From Daedaleopsis sinensis (lineage: Eukaryota > Basidiomycota > Agaricomycetes > Polyporales > Polyporaceae), in the NCBI GenBank assembly GCA_033807695.1, contig CM066300.1, positions 3,658,001 to 3,722,000 of the forward strand: 64,000 nt of DNA, given 5' to 3'. The translations under genes and the position numbers were made by a program. Positions 46,100-57,652 of the stretch are shown in pieces (position 1 is the first letter of the stretch; each line of letters opens with the position of its first letter). The notes under the pieces are model-generated. The model did no database searches. It was not told where the DNA came from and was given only the letters and a program-made list of their open reading frames with translations.

Positions 46100-47441
46100 G
46101 CTGCGCGTTGGGGGACGTTACAGGTCGTGAACAGGAGCAAGCAGGGACAGCAGGAGACACGGAGGAACAGGAACGCAGGCAAGAGGAGGAAGCGTACGGC
46201 AGCCAGATACCGTCGAAGGGCGAACCTGTGCGAGGCGTGGAGTGCGCTCGGAGATCAGGAGGATAAGTACTGTGTTATGAAAACTTTCAGGCCAGACACG
46301 GGAGTTACAGGATAATCCGAAGCAGCAGCTTGTCGTTCGCGCGTGGACTGTACTGCCTACGGGAGCACGCGGCTTCAGATGGACAGAGGGGCGGGATGAC
46401 TTGCGGGCAGGGCGGGGTGGCGGGGTGGGAGAAGAGGGGCGGGGGGGACATGCGCGTTGGACGTATATGTATATCGATTGGGCGGACGGGGACGTCAGTG
46501 CAGACGGCGAGTAAGTACAGGCGGAGGAGCGTATGGCGGACTGCTCACTTGTCCCCGGACGCGCGACCACTGGCGGCCACCGCTCGGACCGGGGCCCGTC
46601 GCCCTGGAGACCGCACACTCGAGGCGGCAGCTTCTGTCCGATCTCGTCCTCGATCCTCCCGTGAACATTGATCCAGATCTCCCAAACCCTATTCTTCCAA
46701 CGCTGATGGTCGCCCGCCGCCCGCCGCCGCCCTCCCCGCCTCGCCCGTCCCTCGAGGCCGTCCTCATCCCTCGCCTATCAGCCTCTTCATTAACAGCTGT
46801 CGCCCGGAGCGCGCCATCATACACACACGACACACCCTCGGCCAAACAACACACTGGCCAATATCAAATCCCTCCGAGCTGCAACCACAAGTCCGGAGTG
46901 CCTGCGAACCGCTGATCGTGGCGTGCGTCCCTCTGTTACAGACTTACAGGCCTCCCCGCCCGCTGCGTCCCGGCAGCCGCTACGTGTGCCTACATACGAC
47001 GCCCACGGTCCGCGGAACTTTAGTAAGTACATCCTTACCTACTCGCCGCTGTCTCCCGCCGGCCGGGCCTGCATATTATGCACACCCGTTCGACGTTCGT
47101 ACGTCTTCGTGCTCGCCCATCACGTCAAGCCCCGCCACGAGGCGGCAAGGAACGCAGCTGTGATCACGCACACGACCTGGTATGGAGCCCGGTGTTTGAT
47201 GGGCAGGAGTGCGGGTGCGGACGCGGACAGGCTAGAATACAGGTGCATCTGGCTAACGGTGGTGCGGTGTGATTGCCAGGATGCCATATGTACGCCCCCT
47301 CGAGTGAAGATACGGTATGGGTACAATAGTGCGAGAGCAGGATAGAAGATATGCAGTGCAGTACAATCCGACGCCAGCGATCACAGCAGGTAACAAGCGA
47401 CTCAGAAGGATGCAAGAAAACGCGACGCGAACAAGACCGTG
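46100..47441. other. 1.3 kb spacer with C-rich stretch
   Basis: Contains the promoter of the 42304-46099 gene and the 3' UTR of the SMP gene. A CCGCCCGCCGCCGCC tract lies near 46719-46740, and AAACCCTA occurs near 46684. No coding signal is convincing. Confidence 0.4.
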
Positions 47442-50400
47442 TCATGCAGATGTCCGTTGTCGCCTGGGCGGCAGCGCCGGCGGGACCCCACGGCCATTCA
47501 CCGCCGATCCTGAGAAGGGTGGGGGGCTCGGTGGGGAAGACGGGGTGGGCGTGGGCGTGGGCGTGGTGGACGCAGGCGACGCCGTCGCATCCGTGTTGCC
47601 ATCGAGCGCATTCGCATTCGCCTCGTCCAGCACGCCCGCAATGGTGCTGTCCTGCCCCGGAGACGCGGGCGTGCTCGTGAGGGAAGCCCGCTTGACCCGG
47701 TCCTTCGACGCGATCGACTGCAGCGCAGCGGACGCTCGCGACGGCGACGGCGACGGTGAGCTGCTGTCCGTCTCTGGCGGTCGCGCGACCGCCGGCTTGG
47801 TGTGCACATTCGTCGAGTTCGCCCGCGGGGGCAGCGGCGGAGGCATCGGCCGCGGCGGCTGCATAGACGGCTCGCCTTCACTTCCCGCACCCGCGCCCAC
47901 GGGCGCGGAGTCCTGGTCGTGTCCTGTGAAGCCCGCCTGCGAGACCGGAGCAGACTCGCCCTGCTGGGGAGCCGCAGCGCCAGGGTTCTTCCATAGCCGG
48001 TACACACTCTGCAACGGCGCCTTCTTCTGCTCCTGTGGGGCCGGCGGCGGCGGTGGCGCGTAGCCCATCGACATCACCTCGCCACGGTGGCTTGCATGAA
48101 TGCCAGGAATGGTCATCGTCTTCGGCGGCAGGGGCTGCGTCCGCACGGGCGTGTATGGTCGGGCAGGCTCCTCCGGCGCGATCGCCAACGCTTGTGTGTG
48201 ATGCGACGAACTCGACACACGCGAATTGCTTCTCTCCAGGGGGATGGGGGACTCTGAGCGCGGTGCAGCGCCCGCACCAGCGGATGTCGGAGACACGCCA
48301 GAGGGCGCATTGAAAGACGACGCGCCCTCCGGCCGCTCCTGCTCCTTCCCGTTCTCCGGCATAGGAATGGGCTCGGAAGCGGGCTCGTTGCTGCGCGACG
48401 AGGCCTCCTGTAGAGGCGGGCGTTCTCGCTCCCGCCGCACCTCGACTGCAGCCCGGACTTCAGCGTAGCTCGGCCGGGAGACGGAGGCCCTCCTGTCACT
48501 GTGCGGCGAGTCTCCGTGTCCCGCGTCAGGCACACCTTCGTCTCCGGACGCGGCCCCTCCGGAGCCGGAGCTTCCCATCGTCTCCCGCCGGAAGTTCCCC
48601 CAGTTCACACCCCATTTCCGCATGGCCTCCTTCGCCGTATTGCTCAGCGCTTGTTTGTCGGCTGCTCGCGACTTGAGGGTCTGGAAGAACGAGCTGGGAC
48701 TGTTTGGCGTTAGGCGGCCGGGAGAGCTGCCGGGTGGTGCGGGGCTCTTGGACCGGTACGAGGCCATCTGGCCGTCCGGCGAATCATCAGAGACGTCCCC
48801 GCCTCGGGACGAGGACACGGAAGCCGCGCGAGAGGAGGCCGAGCGAGAATGCTGCGACGTAGAACGATGCGTATGGAGGGTCGGCGACAAGAACTGGGCC
48901 TCGTCCTCGGTGTCCTCAGGAAGCTGGGACGAGTCTTGTCCAGCTTCCATGTCACCGACAAAGTTTGGCAAGCTCGAGCGCCGTTCAGTCTTGACGTCCG
49001 ATGCGAGGCTTCGGCCCCTTGAAACACGTTCTTCCGTAGCTGGAGGACTGGAAGATGGACCCGCGAGGATGTCAGATTCATCTTGACCGTTCGTAAACCA
49101 GGTACGTCGTTTCGTGTTAGGCGACGTGCCCATACCAGCTGTCGTACTAGCATCCACGGTAGTAGCCCTTACCATCGGCTCCGAAAGTAGGGAGTCGGAC
49201 GCGTTGGTTTCCATCTCTTCCGCCGAACGAGACCGAGGGATCGGAGGAGCCTGAGTGTCATTGGTAACCGTCTTGGAAGTGTCAGAAACTGGCACAGAAG
49301 CGTCGCCGCTATTGCTCTCGGCAGATGTAGGCAGCTCTCCATCTAGAGTTTGGGTGCGTTCGTGACGAGAAGCATCGGCCCAGATACCTCCGCGGTGTTG
49401 GTATTGCGAACTCTCGAAGAACGAGATGTCATCCATGTTGGGCAGCACGACAGACTCGCATATCTGTGATGAGATGAGTCCGCGTATTAGACTAACATGC
49501 AAAGGTGATCGTGTTGAGACCGCGTGCGCAACGACGTACCACTTCCTTGACCTTGGACTCAATGGTGCTCAAGATCATGCCCCAGGTGATCTGACGGTCG
49601 CTCACGACCGGTTCCACGTCCAGTTCGATTCGGGGCATCTGCGTGAACGCATACCAAATCCGGCTACTTGGTGGACGCTTGACCTTGACGAGCAGGTTGC
49701 CCTCAATCTCGCGCAGCACCAATGCCAGAACGAGTTTGACGACGTATGTCTTGAAACGAGCACCGAGGTTGATCGTAGCCGTGGCCTCGACCGTGATACG
49801 GATCTCGCCCTTGTATGCGACATGGACCTCCAAAGATGCATCGCCCTCCTTCGTGAGCTCCTTGAGCATCGGTTTGCTGAACGTCGGCGCCTTATCTCCG
49901 ACGCTCACTTCCCGGACGACAATGTCCGTGAGGAACGCCGGACGCTTCACCTTCGAGATCTTCTTCATGAGCCTTCCGATGATATACGCCTCGAGCGTCT
50001 GCGTCCGGTAGTAGCTGAAGAACATCCGTCCTAGGAGCGCGTTCAGCCACCGCATCGGAATGACGTCGGGCTGCTCGTCGAGCGTGGAAACCAGGTGGGA
50101 CATGTCCTCGGGTCGGAAGACGGGCTTCAGCGGGTCCAGTGTCGGGCTGTTCGCTGGGTTGTCCGATGCGTGCACGAGGGAGAGGTACCAGTCCTCCATC
50201 TCCACCGCCGACCGGACGAAGATGAACCACGGCGTCGACACGTCCATCGCCTGCTCCCTCGCCTCCTCGCGCCGCTTCTCGAGCTCCGCGAGCCTCTCCT
50301 TCTCCCGCTGGCGCTGCCTCGCACTCCCTGCCTTCTCCTCAGGCGGCTCGTCGACGCTCTCCCCTCCCAGCTTCATCTCCTTCGTCACGCTCGGCATCTC

Positions 50401-50949
50401 CTTGCCCGTCGCGGACAGCTTCGGCTTCAGGCAGATCGCGTTGCGCTTCGCATACAGCTCCCCATCTGGGAGGCCCTCGGGGAAGATCACGACGTCGTGG
50501 CCGCTGAGCTCGATGGCGGCCTCGCACTCCGTCATGCCCTCGTCCTCGTACAGGTAGAGGACCTTGCCCTTGAGCGCGACGTACCACGTATCCTTCGGCC
50601 GCGACTTCTTCGGGTCCTTCGAGCGCGCGTCCAGAAAGCCCCGCACCATGTCCACGTACGACGAGTCGGTGGGCGACTCCTCGAACGTCCGGCGGACGGT
50701 GAGCCACCCCTTCCGGGGCCGGGGCAGGTCGTTGACATCGGCGGGGGACGGTGCGGAGGTGGTGGATGGGGGATCGGAGTCGTCGGGCTTCTCGTCCTGC
50801 TCGAGTTCGCGCTTTCTGAGCTTATCGGGGTCCGGGTCTCCTATGGGCACGGAGGTGTAGATGGTGTAGAAGATAGCAGCGAGGATGACGAGAGGGAGAA
50901 ACGTGAGTCCGCCTAGCACGTATGCATAGAAGAGGGCTTTCAGGGACAT
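47442..50949 (-). CDS. Membrane-anchored PH and SMP domain lipid-transfer protein (Nvj2/TEX2 type)
   Basis: The start at 50949 gives [20 protein letters not shown] and a membrane segment of about 23 residues, matching the ER anchor of Nvj2/TEX2 proteins. A PH-like region follows (about residues 75-260): [65 protein letters not shown]. The SMP lipid-binding module comes next (about 290-480): [80 protein letters not shown]. One intron near 49551-49467 joins KEV to [12 protein letters not shown], completing SMP. A disordered C-terminal half of over 600 residues ends RRQRTSA. A (TGGGCG)3 repeat encodes a PTPTPT run. SMP proteins move lipids at ER contact sites. Confidence 0.88.
47546..47563 (+). 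repeat. Three tandem TGGGCG hexamers
   Basis: TGGGCG is repeated three times in the last exon of the SMP gene and encodes a Pro-Thr run on the minus strand. A short coding microsatellite likely to vary in copy number. Confidence 0.75.
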
Positions 50950-51423
50950 TTGTCGTGGTGACGGGCTAGAGACAGGTCAGAAAGCGTGCATGGGACTTGC
51001 AATGGAAAGTAACCGACAAGAATGGGCGGTCAGGGAGCTCTGTGTCGAGCCCGGTGGTGAGTGTAGTGCATGGAATACGTGGTGGTTGGCGCTTCCCCGG
51101 AGACCCTGCTAGGCGCGGTGAGGTCACCGCATAGAGCACACACGAGGCACGTGCGTAGATACCGCCGCGGATACCGAGTGTCCAATCATGATTCGCTGTA
51201 GCCATAGTACAGATGCTGCAACGCAGGTCAGGAGAACCTCACAGATAGCATTGTCGAACAACACGAACAACGTGAGTACATGTGCGCAACACAGAGGGAA
51301 TGATCAGACATGCTTGTAGACGATGGGCGGATGAAGATAGAGTACAGTAAATGCGAACAGATTGTACAGTCAAATATCCGGTATATGTTGAGATAATATG
51401 TGTGCGACGAAGAGGGGAACACT
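50950..51423. other. Spacer: promoter of the SMP gene
   Basis: About 470 bases between two minus-strand genes. No gene is recognised. Confidence 0.4.
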
Positions 51424-52426
51424 TCAGCCCTCCCGATGGCTGCGACGCGAGTAAACTGTCCGTGCGCGCAAGGAGTGTGCCCGGGATGAGTCTTGCGCCC
51501 GCTGGCGTCTCGTGGAAAGCGGCCGCGAGAACATGCCTTTTGACATCTGCTCCTGCACCGGAGGCAGCTGCGCGTGCCAGTGCCCGTCTTCGTACCGCCA
51601 CCGCTCGACGAGCGGGAACGGCTTCGCGACGAGCGGCGGGAACACGTCGTTGAGCACGGGGTGCGTCGGGACGGGAAGCCTGTTGCCAAACGCCGCGTCC
51701 TGGTACGGCACCAGGCATGTCACCTGCCGGGGGAGCGAAGGACAGGGCGTGATGACAATCGTCGGTATTCCAGGATCGTCGTTGGTTATGACCAGCGGCG
51801 AGTCCTGGTCCTGGTCCTGGTCCTGTCACAATCCACCTCGAGCGTTAGTCGAGCACCTGTGTGATTCGGGAGAGAGACGCACCCTGACGAGAGATCTCCG
51901 GCGCGGGCGAGACGGTTCTGGTGGTTGCAAGGAGGCGAGGTCTGCGAGGTTGCGGGTGCTCGCACAACGCTTGAGGCGAGTGGGCAGGACGTCCCGCTCG
52001 GCAGGCTACCGCGCCAAAATAAGCTTCTCTTCTGACGTCCGGCGATCACAGCGGAACCTTACCTCGAAGTATGTTTCCCGCTCGGGCGACGTCTCGAGGT
52101 CGACAAACAGCTGTGCGAGCCGCTCGACGTCGTCGTTCAGCGTGCTCCAGAGCGCATTGCACACGGGCGCGACGGTCCGTGTGCAGATGTCGGACACCCG
52201 CCCCCACGTCAGCTGTGGGAACGGCAGGACGAGCTGGCAGCGCTCCTCGACGTGCACGTTCTGCGTCGAGCCGCGCGATTAGGGTGGGCACGTTTCTATG
52301 ACGGGCATTCTGACTCACCAGCACCTCGCCCTCTTCTCCAGACACCAGACAACGTGCCCCCACCTCTATAGTCGACGTCAACGTCCTCGAAGCCGCCTGA
52401 GACAGCCGTGTGAGCATGGAAGTCAA
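51424..52426 (-). CDS. Uncharacterised protein with conserved-looking N- and C-terminal blocks
   Basis: The start is at 52426 (MTSMLTRLSQAASRTLTSTI) or at the next ATG, 52417. Exon 1 ends GEEGEVL at a GTGAGT donor; exon 2 encodes NVHVEERCQLVLPFPQLTWG and LAQLFVDLETSPERETYFE and ends at GTAAGG. Downstream exons are Pro/Arg-rich, then a DQDQDQDS run from tandem hexamers near 51801-51823. The final exon has ITPCPSLPRQVTCLVPYQD, HPVLNDVFPPLVAKPFPLVE and RWRYEDGHWHAQLPPVQEQM, with stop at 51424. The blocks look conserved and folded, but I do not recognise the family. Exon borders between 52060 and 51830 are tentative. Confidence 0.6.
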
Positions 52427-53882
52427 GAGTGGTGTAGTTTCGCAGATAGGTGGAGGTCAGGGTAGAGTTGCTAGCTGTGCAGGGAGGCAGGATGACCAGT
52501 CATCTGCAGGCAGGGCAAGACAAACATGAGGACCGCGCCCAAGGAGAGCACGAGAGGGGTCGCGCATGGAAAGGCGGTCAGGTACTACTTACCCCAACTG
52601 ACTCCGGCACCCGATTGGTCCGGGTGCCCCTGAAGCCGGCACCGGTCTTGTCATCCCCGCGCTTGACCAAAAAGGGTCTTTAAACGCCCTCAGATTACGA
52701 TCTGCGATGCCCTTTACGATCGGTGGCGGCTGCTACCCCACCCTAGTACCCCATACCAAGATCTCCCGTTTATAAAGGCTATATCCGGGGCCTAGAGCAC
52801 GTAAACTACACGCCGAGTACAGCCCGAAAGTCCAGCCAAGTTGTTTTTACCGTCATAATCCACGTACGTCCCTCCACAGCTGGCATCCCTCGCAGATCTT
52901 ACGTGAAATGCAGCGCAAACCCCTCCATTATGTACAGCTCCTTCCCTTCTCCCGGGTCGCTGTCCGACACACTGCTCTACGCCCGGCGCTCGTACCGCGC
53001 CTCACGTCCTCAGAATGTCCCCCAGCCTCCTCCCTCTCTCCAGCATGCCCCACTGCGGCAGCCCGATCGTCGTCACCTGACTCGAAGAGGTCCGCGAGTT
53101 GCTCGGCATGCTTGGCGCCACCGTGTGCGTGACCACGCCTGCCAATGGAGAAAGCCAAAGGCTCTTTCCCTATCTGAGGAAACCGGTGAGACAGTCGTTG
53201 GATATCGATCTTTTCCTCTGTTCGGGCCCCAGTACGCGCGAGAACAGAGGAAATGATACATGATCCTTCAATTTCCGATGGGAGGGGGAAAGGCCTTTGC
53301 CCGTCGTGCCAGTGCCTGCTCCCTCGTGGACGGCCCTGTTGGCGAGAAGAAGACCGAGCTGGCTAGATTCCTAGATTCGATGGATGGACAACGTCCACCA
53401 CCATCGTATGCATCATTCTCGTTCGTGATGCGAACGGGGAGGCGACCGCCTTCGCAATAATGAAGATGCAAGTGCGCAGCTTTAGACGGAATGTCATCAC
53501 GGGAAGATCCTGCATCGTGATTCGGCGTATGATTGGGAACTCGGGCAGTATGCAAGGCGACTTACGTACCACACCGACGATGATGACGGTTCGAGTCAAT
53601 CACGACGACAATCGAGCCCGCACCGCGCCGCGGGCGCGCCAAGGTGGACAAACTATGACTATATATGATATGCTTACGAGAACCTATGTATGATGCGATG
53701 CGTGAAGGAATGCGGTATTGCTACAGGCGACGAACGAAAAGAGTGGGCAGATTTGTACATGCTACAGCGTTGCGGGGGGCCAAGAAGCGAGACGTGTGCG
53801 AGTGAGCGTGGGGCGTGTCAAAAACAAGAATGACTGTGTAGCTCGAAGCAAGAAGAACGTCCAGAGCAATCCCTCTCGGACG
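52427..53882. other. 1.45 kb without an intact gene
   Basis: Only one coding-like stretch is seen. The plus strand reads EEVRELLGMLGATVCVTTPA from about 53084 to 53261, preceded in the same frame by an in-frame TGA at 53078-53080 and, before it, by MPHCGSPIVVT. It may be a decayed gene. A C/T-rich part and two TATAAA-like sequences (near 52770) are also present. Confidence 0.35.
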
Positions 53883-55135
53883 TCAAGCCACTGGGGGTAA
53901 TGAGGCCCAATCGAACCCTTGACCGACCGGGTCTCCGGAGGGTAACGGCCCTGACTGAACCGGCCAGGACCAGTTCGGGTCGATGATACCGGCTTGGGTC
54001 ATGCCCAGCCATGACTCCAGGTCCATATCCTCGAAGAGCGTGGGATCGTAATCCTCGTCGCATTGGTCTTCGGGCATGTCTTCGTACGCTTCGTCCTCGT
54101 ACTCCATGGAGTCACTATCGTCGGACTCGAGCGGGACGTCCGGGGACCAATGACTCGCGACGTCGAGGTCGGGAAGAGGCAGGATAGGCTCCGACCGCCG
54201 GCGGACAAAGTCCTTGGGGTCGTAGTGGTCCCCAGAAAGAAGGATCGGCGGCTTGAAGCCTCGGACCGGTTTGGGATGCTTGAGCTCGAGGGGACGCGGC
54301 AGCTGAGTCTCATGGGGCGCGATCGATGAGGGGAGCGCGGAGTGCGAACCCGAACCCGAGGTTGACGCCAGATTATCTGTGATCGGCAGCGTCATAGCCA
54401 TGAACTCTTCCGGGACCGCCGGCAGCACCTGCGAGGGAGCGAGAAAAGGCGCGAACTGCAGGGCGGCGACGTTCGCGGGTTCGCTATGTCGCCTCGCCTC
54501 GGCGAAACGAGCGGACGTGGGGGCAGGAGCCTGAGGCAGGCTGGGGAAATCGAAGGTTAAGGTTCCATTAGGGGATAGCGGCGCGGATCCTAGGACGTAA
54601 GAGAGGTCATGCTCGCCGTTCGTCTTCGCGTCCAAACCTAATGAAAGGTCACTCGCGAAGACGTCTTGTGGACAGTCGGGGAAGAAGCCCGGGAACGCCT
54701 CGTTGGGTGCAGGCGTCGACACCGCGCTGTCGGATGAAGGAGTAGGGTAGTCCTCATACGGGGACGACGGATCTGTGTAAAAGCTGGATGCGAAGCTCGA
54801 GCGAGACATGGACCGCGAGCTGGGCGAGGGCATATTCTGCTGAAAAGAGGCGGGGTGGAAGTCCCACATCGACGAGAGGGATTCTACGAAGAGTGGACAC
54901 GAGAGCACGTCCTGCGCGAAGTCTGGATGGTGACAGTCAGAATTGGTGATACATATACGATGACAGATAGTGAAGACCGACCTGCGCCATCATAAGTGCC
55001 GCCACACGTTGGATCGGGAATGCCGGGGTCGCAACCGGGCGCTTGAGGTTGTGTACGAACACCGGTCTTGTTGCTGGAAACAGGGTAACCGTCAAAGTAC
55101 GTAGTCGTCATTTGTGCGCCGAAGTCGAAGTGCAT
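53883..55135 (-). CDS. Uncharacterised acidic, Ser/Pro-rich protein
   Basis: The start at 55135 (MHFDFGAQMTTTYFDGYPVS) is chosen because it joins cleanly, through an intron near 54980-54926, to the long last exon (DFAQDVLSCPLFVESLSSMW). The body is disordered and Ser/Pro-rich. It contains RGFKPPILLSGDHYDPKDFV followed by RRRSEPILPLPDLD, two SEP-type phospho-site-like motifs (RRHSEP, RRRSEP), an acidic stretch (MEYEDEAYEDMPEDQCDEDY) and a C-terminus rich in Trp (DLESWLGMTQAG, DPNWSWPVQ, GFDWASLPPVA). Acidic plus Trp/Phe content could suit a transcriptional activator, but that is only inference. I know no named homologue. Confidence 0.65.
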
Positions 55136-57652
55136 GTCTTCGGGGACGAGAGCGGAGGGGTTAGATGCAGAGGCGAGCGAATACTGAGAGGATATATAGT
55201 CATCTCGGCGAGTGGCGTCGCGTCTGGGGCGACTGATAGCGCGGTGAAAGGCATCTTCTGCTCGATCAGTAGCGTGGGGCACGAGGGAGTGAGTCCGCGA
55301 AGGAGGACTTGAAAGGATGCTTTGCGGCGCGAGCCCGGCGACCTGGTACAGATAAGGGGTGATGAGCCCGGAGCAGCGGTAAATGAATTCATATGACAAC
55401 GGCTTTGTATGCACAAAGGACGCCGCCGGTGATGCATGAGGCGGGTCGCGGGTCGAGTGGACAATGCGAAGAGGAAAGGGAATGGAGGGTCTATTGTTGG
55501 AGGGACACTCACGGGCAGGTGGTGGGCACCAAGGACGATTGAGGCACAGCTGGTCAGAGGGCGCGAGTGATCAGCAGTAGACGGAAAGGCGACTGCGGGA
55601 GAAGGATGGGTGGGAGTGTGGACCGTCTTTGGACGCTTGTTTGGCGGCTGAGCGTCGTTGGGGACGGGTGGGAGGAGGCGTTTGTTGGGAGAGCAGGGCA
55701 TTGCGGCGGGGGAGGGGTGCGGGGACGGAGGAGAGGGGGGGTATTTGTATGTTGCGCATGGCGGGAGTTGGGGACAGCTGAGTCCAACTCGAACGGAAGC
55801 TGTGAGATCGGTGAGAGACCGCAAGCGAGAAGCGTCCAAGAGTGTTCCAAGTCAGGCCGGATTAGGGAATGGGACCACAAGCATCGACTCATCTCATCGT
55901 CAACGCCTGATAGCCATCATCCCACTCTCCGTTCCTGTTCCTCTGCTCAACTTTGATCTCTACCCGCCCTCTCATTCTATCAACAAACAGCCTTCTCGTC
56001 TGATACTCCCGCGCCGCACATCGCCCGCAACCGCTGCGCCTCCTTCATTCCCGCTCTTCCCTACTCTCCGTCCCGACAGCGACCGCTAAGGCCTAGCTAT
56101 AGGCGGATGCTATTAGCCTTCCACAGCCGAGGCTTCTCAGATATTCGGATATCCAACCATCCACCGCCATCCCTGAGCGTATTATGCAGACCGCTACCGG
56201 TGCCTGGCTGCCACGGATGCCTCTCCGAGCAAACTGTCGTTGGCATCTCTCATTTTCGCGCGCAACACCGCGCGCGCCTCTCCCCTCGTCGTCTCCGTGC
56301 ACGGCCGGCCATTTCAGCAGCCCTTGACGGATTCGGAGCTATCCTGTCTGCACTCGCGCCTGAAATCTTCCGGGTCAGCGACACGTGCCGGTGCTTGGAA
56401 GCCAACTGTGCTTACCGGGGCGAGGTGTGGCCAGTTCGGGGCGACCAGCAGCTTTCTGCGTCCAGCCGAGTCGCGGTGCCCACCCACACGCCACCCGTCG
56501 TATCCTACGCTGACAGCCCCATATTCGCGCCCGCAAGAACCATGTCCACCCCCGCGACGTCTTCATGGAACCCAGGAAGACGTCGCAGGACGACACTCAT
56601 TCCCTGCAGATGCTCTGTAGCGCCCTTGTGTGCTAACTACGGTCCTCCAGGCAGCTATATCCGTATTCTTCCGCAGGAGCCGGAGGTAGGCCGCTGCGCA
56701 CCCTCACAATCAATTCCATAAGGGCCATCCGCCGTCTGGGTTCTATCACCGAATGTCGCAACCTTGCATGGCGATAGTATAGATAATTGCCCGTTTCTAT
56801 TGGTGCCGGTGCATTCTGCTCTCACGTCCCACCGTTGGAACCTGCCACAGCAGCATCGTCCAGGCAGCGGGGCGGCGATCCGTGGCTGCCCCGCTCTACG
56901 CCCTGCCCAAAACTTCGGGGGTCAGTCCCTCCAGCGCGATGCGTACACCGTGAACCATAACTCACCTCACCGTACACGACATCCGAACAGACCGCTGGCA
57001 GTTGACGATCACAGCTCGCCGCGACCGTCTTGTCCCGCACGACCCTCCCGCAGTGAGAATGGGGCCGCCACTTCTTCCGTTACGGCGTCCGGTGACGACA
57101 TCGCTGGGATCAGAGAACGAGCGTACGCCCAATCGCAGGCACGCGCTGGCAGGCACGGCGCGTCCTGCCTGCCACCGTGAATTTGCGAGCGACATACGGA
57201 GGAGCCCCTTGCCGGCAAGCTTGTTGTCATAGCCTGTAAGGCGGCGCACCGTATACGCAGAAGCACACAGCCATCAAAGCTAGTAGGCGTTCTCATCAGT
57301 CATCGAGTGTATCCAGATATCCGAGGTGCTCCCTGGCCACCCCGAGCGCTGCGCCCGGATATCCGTCAGCGGGCGTGGTGGACACGAACTCAATGAGAGC
57401 GACTCACATGCACGGCGTGCACCGGTTCCCCGCAGCCTGCAGCTGCTGGAAGCAGTGCGGGCGTGCGCGTACGAGAGAGCACGGCGGATTGGAATAGCGA
57501 CTTCGTTCAAGTGAAGGAACGGTTACATGCGAGGAAGCAGGAACGGTCAGTAGCATATCAGCATCGGCAGATCAAACTCTGCCGTGGGAGCAATCCCACC
57601 GCAGCATCTCCATCGCGCCCTCCCGGGGCCACAACGCCCAAGGTGCATCAGC
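55136..57652. other. 2.5 kb without a recognisable gene
   Basis: Holds the promoter and leader of the 53883-55135 gene (C/T-rich on the minus strand near 55560-55760) and the 3' side of the TPR gene. Plus-strand open frames at 56107-56721 and 56240-56620 overlap each other and match nothing known. ATATCCG-type short motifs recur (for example near 57318, 57357 and 57668). Confidence 0.35.

Noticed and set aside
56107..56721. Plus-strand frame of 204 codons in the 55-57.6 kb gap
   Set aside because: It has overlapping competing frames, a composition rich in Pro, Arg and Ser, no known motif and no introns; coding status cannot be supported.
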